DNA of 16,249 nucleotides, taken from positions 1 to 16,249 of the forward strand of contig DAOTZU010000142.1 of NCBI GenBank assembly GCA_034433995.1, read 5' to 3'. A program made the translations under genes and the position numbers. The notes beneath the pieces are model-generated. The model saw nothing but the letters and a program-made list of their open reading frames with translations. It had not been told where the DNA came from and ran no database searches. This document shows positions 7,293 through 12,652 of the stretch, piece after piece. Source of the DNA: DAOTZU01 sp034433995 (GTDB taxonomy: Bacteria; Chloroflexota; Anaerolineae; UBA1429). How positions within the stretch are numbered: the stretch's first letter is position 1; each line of letters starts with the position of its first letter.

Positions 7293-8219
7293 TCAACGCG
7301 CGCCGGCCGGCGGCCGCAGGGCCATGTTGAGGGCCTTGACCAGAACATCCTGGGCGAGGGCTGTGGCGGCTTCGCGGGTGAGGCCTTGGGCCGTGCCCGC
7401 AATGCGGCAACTGCCCATCACTGTGTCGCCAAATGTTACGGCGAATTCGTGCTGCGCGGCGGGGTCTGCCGGGTTCAGGCCCAAGAGCAGCTCCTCCAAG
7501 GCGGGCAAGCGGGCGGGGATCCCTTCGTTGGTGCCCCAAGCCACGCGCACCCTTGCCGGCGCTTGTTCCCCGGCGCCGAGGACGAGGTTAAGGGCCAACA
7601 CTAGCAGGGGATGTTCCTCCGCCGCGCCGGCGGGGAGGGCCGCCACCCCTTGGCCTTGGCCGGGCCGGAGCAGAGGAGCGCGCACGGCAGTGATGATCTC
7701 GGCGGTGTTATCCACCCGTGGGGCGCCCCGATGCACCCAGAGGGTGCCCACGGGCAACCATTGAGCTCCCGTCAAGTTGGTGATCTCGACCTCAGCCTCC
7801 AAGGCCAACAAGGCCACGGCGCCGACCGAATTGCCTTCGGCGGCCATGATGCAGCCCGCCAGGGTGGTCGTCTTCCGGGCGGCCTGCGCCGCTGCGGCCG
7901 CCAAAAGGGGGAGATGCTCCCGCACCAGCGGCTCCTGCTCCAAGGTCGCGAAAGAGACGGCCCCTCCGAGCACAAGGTGGCCATTGTGGATGCCGATCCG
8001 GCGCATGCTGGCGATGTGGGCTACATCCACCATGGCGCAGCTCGGCAGGCGGCCGTTAAAGGTGCGCAGGGCAGGGGGCACGCCATCGGCGGTGACCCGG
8101 GCCTTCCCTTGGTGCGCGGCCAAGTAGGCCAGGGCCTCCTCCACCGAGGTGGCGATAAAGCGCTCTTGTTCAGAAGATGGCTTGCCGAGATCCGTGGGCA
8201 TGGATGTATTGCTTCCCAT
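7293..8219 (-). CDS. Diverged FAD-binding CoxM/XdhB-like protein
   Basis: A 308-residue protein resembling the FAD-binding middle subunit of molybdenum hydroxylases (CO dehydrogenase CoxM, xanthine dehydrogenase). Recognisable parts are VDVAHIASMRRIGI and LVLGGAVSFATLEQEPLVREHLPLL, followed by ALLALEAEVEI and EIITAVRAPL. The C-terminal quarter fits the CoxM C-terminal domain. The usual FAD motif AGGTDLL is replaced by TADGVPPAL, and the second glycine-rich motif (TIGGN) reads TLAGCIM, so FAD binding is doubtful. No [2Fe-2S] or molybdopterin subunit gene lies nearby; the gene is an orphan. The start is uncertain: ATG at 8219, 4 nt after the TPR gene stop, or ATG at 8201, which has GGGAAG about 10 nt upstream. 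It belongs to the operon with the TPR gene and hemW. Confidence 0.72.
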   Translation of the reverse strand: MGSNTSMPTDLGKPSSEQERFIATSVEEALAYLAAHQGKARVTADGVPPALRTFNGRLPSCAMVDVAHIASMRRIGIHNGHLVLGGAVSFATLEQEPLVREHLPLLAAAAAQAARKTTTLAGCIMAAEGNSVGAVALLALEAEVEITNLTGAQWLPVGTLWVHRGAPRVDNTAEIITAVRAPLLRPGQGQGVAALPAGAAEEHPLLVLALNLVLGAGEQAPARVRVAWGTNEGIPARLPALEELLLGLNPADPAAQHEFAVTFGDTVMGSCRIAGTAQGLTREAATALAQDVLVKALNMALRPPAGAR

Positions 8220-8223
8220 GCGT

Positions 8224-9516
8224 TCAGGGGGAATCCTGGAGCGCTGCCCAGAGCCGCAGCCGTTGATGTTGTTGGTAATAGGCGAGCTGCTTGGCCAAGG
8301 ACGGCTCCGGCGGGAGGGCCCGCCAGACCTGCAAAATACGCTCTGCCAAGGTCCACACTGCGCGCCCTGCGGGCGTGTTCTCAAAGGCCGTGTCCAAGGT
8401 TTCTTCATCCTCAGCCCAGAGGGACCAATCCTCGCCGGGTGTCCAGGGCCAGGTGGCCGGTTTCTGGGTCAGGATGCCGATGAGATCGGGCGTGAACTCG
8501 TTGCGGTAGGACCAATCCACGGCCAAGGCCAGGGTGATGGCCTTGGCCGGGATGCGCTCCAGGATGAGATCGTAAAGCTCCGGGCTGCTGCAGGTGGCCA
8601 TCACGATCAGGGCCACGTCGTTGGCGCTCAATTGTTCCCAGGGGACGAGGGGTAGATCCAAGAGTTCGCCCAAGGCGGCCACCAAGGGCAGAGCCTGGGT
8701 GTGGGCGGGGACTAGCGCCGAGAGGTTCAGCTTCAAGGCGTCATGCAGGGCCACCAAGCGCCGCAAGGAAACGGCGATGGCGCGAAAATCGAAAGCGTAA
8801 GAGGGATAATCGCCGATGGCCAAGCCGTTATCGGTGGCGGTGCCCAAGACGACGGCGCCGTAATCCGCATACAGGCGATCCTTGGTGGTGAGGGGACCCC
8901 GGGCGCCGAACTCTTGATAGCGCAGGGCCACCTCGCCGTGCTCGCGGGCGAGCTCCCGCGCTTCTTCATCCGGAGCGGCCTTCTGGGCCCGGAGGAAACT
9001 CGCCGCTGCCTGCGCATAATCTTGGCGCCCCAGGTGACAACTGCCTTGCAGCAGGAGCAGCTCCCAATCCTCAGGATAAATGCCCAAAAGCGCCTCCACC
9101 TGGGCCAGGGCGGGCTCGTACTGCTCGGCCATGTAGAGGACGTAAGCCAGCTCGTAACGAATGACGGGATCGTCGGGCTTGAGCTGAAGGCAACGCTCGA
9201 AGGCCTGCTGGGCCTCGACGTAGCACCCCATGTCGGCCAAGACATAGCCCAGGTTGGAATAGCTCTCAAAATCGCCCGCCAGGTTGGCGGCCGCCCGGAA
9301 TGCCTCGGCCGCCTTGCGCAATAGACCTTTGCGCCGGTAATGATACCCCAGGGCGATTTGCCCCTCCACCAGATGAGGGTCCATGGCGATGGCGTTCTTG
9401 AATTCGGCCATGGCCTCGTCCAAGCGCCCTTCCCGTTCCAGGCGTTCGCCCAGGTCGAAATGTTGTCCAGCCCGCTGCCGTTGCAGGAGGCGCCGAATGG
9501 TGCTTTCGCGGCTCAT
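8224..9516 (-). CDS. TPR protein with phosphoribosyltransferase-like C-terminal half
   Basis: A 430-residue soluble protein. Residues 17-184 form about five tetratricopeptide repeats, with the typical A-x-x-x-F-x-x-A-x-x-x-x-P spacing in EFKNAIAMDPHL, AFERCLQLKPDD and later units. They should form a protein-binding superhelix. The second half (about 205-350) is an alpha/beta fold. A helix-strand pattern with LPLVAALGELLDLPLVP, VALIVMATCSSPELYDL and KAITLALAVDW resembles phosphoribosyltransferase-like proteins, but I see no PRPP-binding signature. The enzymatic role is therefore uncertain or absent. Its ATG overlaps the stop of the QueG-like gene (ATGA), and the next gene follows after 4 nt, so it is deeply embedded in the operon. 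Function unknown. Confidence 0.8.
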   Translation of the reverse strand: MSRESTIRRLLQRQRAGQHFDLGERLEREGRLDEAMAEFKNAIAMDPHLVEGQIALGYHYRRKGLLRKAAEAFRAAANLAGDFESYSNLGYVLADMGCYVEAQQAFERCLQLKPDDPVIRYELAYVLYMAEQYEPALAQVEALLGIYPEDWELLLLQGSCHLGRQDYAQAAASFLRAQKAAPDEEARELAREHGEVALRYQEFGARGPLTTKDRLYADYGAVVLGTATDNGLAIGDYPSYAFDFRAIAVSLRRLVALHDALKLNLSALVPAHTQALPLVAALGELLDLPLVPWEQLSANDVALIVMATCSSPELYDLILERIPAKAITLALAVDWSYRNEFTPDLIGILTQKPATWPWTPGEDWSLWAEDEETLDTAFENTPAGRAVWTLAERILQVWRALPPEPSLAKQLAYYQQHQRLRLWAALQDSP

Positions 9517-10232
9517 AGATGTTTCCTTCGCTGGCGGCCCTTTAGCGGGCAGACGGCGATACAGATGCCACAGATGGTCTCGTTAGCTTTTGCGCGGCCA
9601 TAGGCCAGCCATTCCGCCGTCCTCCGGCAGGCCTGGACGTCCACCAATTCTTTGACCGGCATACCCGCATACCAGAGACTCCCCCTGAGGGCGTCCGCCG
9701 GGCAGGCGTCCACACAGAGGTTGCAGGTGCCACAGAAGCTCCTGGTGATGGGCCTTGCCGTGGGCAAGGGAAGATCGGTCAAGACGCTGGCCAGGCGCAC
9801 CCGTGGGCCGTATTGCAGCGTCACCAGCAGGGCGTTTTTGCCGATCCACCCCAGGCCGGCCCGGGTGGCCACGGTTTTGTGCTGTATGGGGGCGGTGAGA
9901 TCGGGCCCCAAGGCGGAATCCAGCTCGGCCTGGGTCACCGTGGCCGGGAAGGCCTTGGCCTGGTACCCCTGGACCTTGATCCAGGTCTCCACAGCCTGGG
10001 CGGCGGCGTTGAGCCGGGCGTTGAGTTCCCGGTAGGCGGCATAATAGGCCGGAGTGGGCCCCAGGTGCACCCCCGCCAGGTCCTGTTCACTGAGCGGTAG
10101 CGCCAGGCTGATGGCCCTGGGCCATTCCGCCCAGGGGCCGGAGAAAACACCGCCCACCTCGGCAAAGCCGTAGAGGGGGATGCCCAACGCGGCCAACTCG
10201 GCCCGCAATGCTTCCACCATGGAGGCGTTCAC
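9513..10232 (-). CDS. Short QueG-like double [4Fe-4S] protein
   Basis: A 239-residue iron-sulfur protein related to epoxyqueuosine reductase QueG. The signature RAGLGWIGKN (124-133), followed by the LASVLTDLPLP stretch, is the QueG core. Two ferredoxin-like [4Fe-4S] sites are complete: C167, C170, C173, C177 (CGTCNLCVDACP) and C202, C221, C224, C228. True QueG proteins usually have 300-380 residues, and the N-terminal catalytic region seems reduced here, so this may be a paralogue of unknown reaction. I chose the GTG at 10232: GAGGG lies 7 nt upstream, and GTGA overlaps the stop of the preceding MBL gene. An ATG at 10220 is an alternative but has no ribosome site. The gene overlaps the TPR gene at its other end. 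Confidence 0.82.
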   Translation of the reverse strand: MNASMVEALRAELAALGIPLYGFAEVGGVFSGPWAEWPRAISLALPLSEQDLAGVHLGPTPAYYAAYRELNARLNAAAQAVETWIKVQGYQAKAFPATVTQAELDSALGPDLTAPIQHKTVATRAGLGWIGKNALLVTLQYGPRVRLASVLTDLPLPTARPITRSFCGTCNLCVDACPADALRGSLWYAGMPVKELVDVQACRRTAEWLAYGRAKANETICGICIAVCPLKGRQRRKHL

Positions 10233-11086
10233 CGGCGTGCCCTCGCTTGAGCCGTGCGGATCTCGGCATAAACCCGCTCCACATTCTCGCGCCGGCGCCG
10301 CTTCATGCGCGAGGCTTGGTCCTCGGAAAAAGGAAAATAGTCCAACAGACCCACTTTGTCCACACACTCCCTGCGGCTGGCGCCGCTCTGAAAGAGCGTC
10401 TCCACCCGCTGGCGCATCTCGCGGATATAATGTTCCAACGGATCGAGGAGCTCCTTGCCCGCCGGCTCCCCCGCGCCGGGGACGATGTACTCCACATCCA
10501 GCTCGCGGATGCGTTGCAGGGTCTCCAGCCAAGCCAGGGAGTTGGCCTGGGCCATGACGGGGTGTTCGTTGCGGACCACGTTATCGCCGGCAAAAAGGAC
10601 GCGCTCCTGGGGCAGGTAAACGCCCAAGGAGGCCGGCGTGTGGCCATCCAGATGGAGCAGCTCGATGCGTCGCTCTCCCAGGTGCAACGTCGCATGGTCG
10701 CCCACGTACAATTCGGGCAAATAGACCTCGTTCTTGGCCCAAATATCCGGCGGAAGCGAGGAATCCTGCTCCTCTGGGGTGGCGGTGGTTTGCTCCAGGG
10801 AGGTTTTGTATTTGGTGATGGTCTTGAGGGCCGAGGCGTGGCTCCAAATCCTGGTGGGCATGAACCAGGCGTTGCCCAGAAAACGCTCCGGATGAAAATC
10901 GGTATTAATGATACAGTAGATACTTTCCACGCCCAACTGCCTCAAGGTCTCTTGCCATTGCTGCGCCTCGGCGGGCAACATGGGCGTATCCACCAACACC
11001 GCCCCTCTGGGGGTTTGGATCAGCCCGATATTCCCTCCCTCATAGCCCGTGGCCACATAGACGCCCGGGGCCAACTCGTGTAGCAC
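10229..11086 (-). CDS. Metallo-beta-lactamase-fold protein with degenerate metal site
   Basis: A 285-residue protein of the metallo-beta-lactamase fold, beginning LHELAPGVYVATGYEGGN as typical members do. The usual HxHxDH metal motif reads D63-F-H65-P-E67-R68, so only one of its four ligands is kept. GHT (H149) and GDN (D168) remain, but the late PGHG histidine is replaced (VPGAGEP, A205). Metal binding is thus altered or lost, and the reaction cannot be predicted. The C-terminus is basic (MKRRRRENVER). The GTG at 11086 has GGGAGG 5 nt upstream; longer starts in this frame would overlap the AlaX gene. It lies 23 nt behind AlaX and overlaps the next gene by 4 nt, within the six-gene operon. 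Confidence 0.83.
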   Translation of the reverse strand: MLHELAPGVYVATGYEGGNIGLIQTPRGAVLVDTPMLPAEAQQWQETLRQLGVESIYCIINTDFHPERFLGNAWFMPTRIWSHASALKTITKYKTSLEQTTATPEEQDSSLPPDIWAKNEVYLPELYVGDHATLHLGERRIELLHLDGHTPASLGVYLPQERVLFAGDNVVRNEHPVMAQANSLAWLETLQRIRELDVEYIVPGAGEPAGKELLDPLEHYIREMRQRVETLFQSGASRRECVDKVGLLDYFPFSEDQASRMKRRRRENVERVYAEIRTAQARARR

Positions 11087-11109
11087 GTTTCCCTCCCTTG
11101 GCGGCCCGC

Positions 11110-12315
11110 TTAACCCGCTTGCTCGCGCACCCGATCCCGGGCGGCCGAGAGGACCGCGGCCAGCTCGCTGGCCGCCACGCCGCCGCCCTGGGCAAAATGG
11201 GGTTTCCCTCCGCCCCGGCCGCCGTAGGGCGCGGTGACCTCGCGGAAGAGCTGGGCCATATCCAACGTCACATCCGCCGAGCGGGTGAAGCAGAGTTGCG
11301 GCGCCGGCTCGCGCACGGCCAAAAGGGCGATCACCCCCGGCTGCTGGGTCAGTTGCTGGGCGATATAGCGCATGTGGGCGGCGTTGTAGCCCTCCAAGAC
11401 CTGGCGCACCACACGGTAGGGACCCAGGGCCTCGGCCTGGCCGGCCCAATGGGGCAGTTCCAGGGCGATCAGGCGGTCGCGCAGCGCCTCTAGCTCTTTG
11501 CGGGCCGCCCGTTCGGCCTCGGTCAGGCGGTCCCAGGCGGCGGGCAATTCATCCCAGCCCACGCTGGCGCGGGCCGTCAGACTCTGCAGCATGCGTTCCT
11601 TGCGGTGATGGTCGCGCCAGGCCCGCCCACCGCACAGAAACTCGACTCGCACCTGGTCACGCCGCCTTTCCCAGCGGAGGATGTGGATGCCCCCCACCTC
11701 GGCGGTGGCGCGCACGTGGGTGCCGCCGCAGGCGCAGGCGTCGAAATCGGCGATGGTGACGATGCGGATGCGCCCTTCTACCGTGGGCAGCCGGCGCAAC
11801 AGTTCGGCGCTGAGCTCGCCCTCCTCATATTCTTGCACGGACACGGGGCGATTCTCGGCGACGATGGCGTTGGCCAGGTCTTCCACCTGGGCGGCCGCGC
11901 CCCAATCCAGCTCGGCCAGGGCGAGGTCAATGGTGCTCATCTCGGTGCCCAGGTGAAACGAGACCGTGGCCGCGCCCAGCACACGCTCAAAGGCCTGGGA
12001 AAGGATGTGTTGGCCGGTATGCTGTTGCATGTGGTCGAACCGGCGGGACCAATCAATCACCCCGTGCACAGGCCCCAAGGGGAGCGGCGAAGCAAGGATG
12101 TGCAGGATCCGGTCGTCCGCCTCCTCCACCCCCACCACCGGCACGCCGTTCAGGGTGCCCGTATCGTGGGGCTGCCCGCCGGAGGTGGGATAGAAGCAGG
12201 TCGCATCCAGCACCACCGCCGGGGCGCCGTCGATCCGTTCTTGAGCGATGACTGTAGCCTCAAAAGCGCGCCGATAGGGATCGGCGCGGTAAAGGCGCGT
12301 GGTCACTTGGGGCAT
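11110..12315 (-). CDS. AlaX-type alanyl-tRNA editing protein (long form)
   Basis: A 401-residue free-standing editing protein related to the editing and C-terminal parts of alanyl-tRNA synthetase. AlaX proteins hydrolyse mischarged Ser-tRNA-Ala or Gly-tRNA-Ala. An SGGQPHDTG motif opens the protein, and the zinc/catalytic ligands are H99-x3-H103 (HTGQH) and C196-x3-H200 (CGGTH). A coiled-coil stretch at about 235-290 leads to a DHHA1-like C-terminal domain with GGRGGGKPHFAQGGG near 365-380, as in long AlaX and in AlaRS. No class II synthetase catalytic domain is present. The ATG at 12315 has GAGG 9 nt upstream; a TTG 15 nt earlier is possible. It is the first gene of the six-gene operon, about 28 nt behind an extended -10 promoter. 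Confidence 0.9.
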   Translation of the reverse strand: MPQVTTRLYRADPYRRAFEATVIAQERIDGAPAVVLDATCFYPTSGGQPHDTGTLNGVPVVGVEEADDRILHILASPLPLGPVHGVIDWSRRFDHMQQHTGQHILSQAFERVLGAATVSFHLGTEMSTIDLALAELDWGAAAQVEDLANAIVAENRPVSVQEYEEGELSAELLRRLPTVEGRIRIVTIADFDACACGGTHVRATAEVGGIHILRWERRRDQVRVEFLCGGRAWRDHHRKERMLQSLTARASVGWDELPAAWDRLTEAERAARKELEALRDRLIALELPHWAGQAEALGPYRVVRQVLEGYNAAHMRYIAQQLTQQPGVIALLAVREPAPQLCFTRSADVTLDMAQLFREVTAPYGGRGGGKPHFAQGGGVAASELAAVLSAARDRVREQAG

Positions 12316-12349
12316 GGGATCTTGCCTCAACCATCAGGCTTGCGGAGAG

Positions 12350-12378
12350 ATTATAGCACAAACGCGTTCTCACGGCCA
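12350..12378 (-). promoter_or_regulatory. Promoter of the AlaX-to-hemW operon
   Basis: A perfect TATAAT (12350-12355, minus strand) is preceded directly by TGC, an extended -10 element. The -35 position (12373-12378, TGGCCG) is poor, as is common with extended -10 promoters. The MITE and its target duplication begin only a few bases upstream, at 12385. Confidence 0.65.
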
Positions 12379-12384
12379 GCGAAT

Positions 12385-12540
12385 GGAGTGATGAGGGTTT
12401 TGAAAAAAGGCGTGTAGATACCTTGCCCGCCGTCGGATGGAATCCGATGGCTCTGCTTGCCAAGCCCGCGGCGCGGGCTTACCATCCCCAGACGTCGGTT
12501 TCTAACCGGCGGGCGCATTTCTCGACATTCTCGGAGTGAT
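12385..12540 (+). mobile_element. 140-bp MITE-like element, copy 2, with 8-bp target duplication
   Basis: The element spans 12393-12532. It is flanked on both sides by the identical 8-bp direct repeat GGAGTGAT (12385-12392 and 12533-12540), the footprint of transposition. Its ends are imperfect inverted repeats (GAGGGTTTTGAAAAA against GAGAATGTCGAGAAA, 10 of 15). Inside are three hairpins: A at 12430-12450, B at 12462-12480 (AAGCCCGC/GCGGGCTT, GGC loop) and C at 12493-12511 (CGTCGGTT/AACCGGCG, TCT loop). It has no coding capacity, so a transposase would have to act in trans. It is about 90% identical, in inverted orientation, to 15481-15620. Between it and the CHAT stop, 12541-12652 shows nothing I can name. 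Confidence 0.88.
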
Positions 12541-12652
12541 GCGTTCTCCAGGGCCCTGTATGACACGCCGCCAGCGGTTCGCCCCCCATGCTTGTTGCCC
12601 TGCGCCGCACGGGCTGGGTAACCGGAACTGTGGGATGGTCTGTTGCGCGCCG

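Noticed and set aside
7270..7539. N-terminal 90-codon extension of HemW
   Set aside because: It overlaps the end of the FAD-type gene and has arginine/proline-rich shadow composition. The ATG at 7269 has a strong ribosome site right before the conserved HIPFC motif.
11087..11449. N-terminal extension of the MBL-fold gene into the AlaX gene
   Set aside because: The extension is low-complexity shadow sequence. The GTG at 11086 has GGGAGG 5 nt upstream and begins at the family's usual first strand.
12393..12532. CRISPR-like array from the three palindromic units
   Set aside because: The three hairpins differ in sequence, spacers are irregular and short, and the whole block recurs as one unit with transposition footprints.
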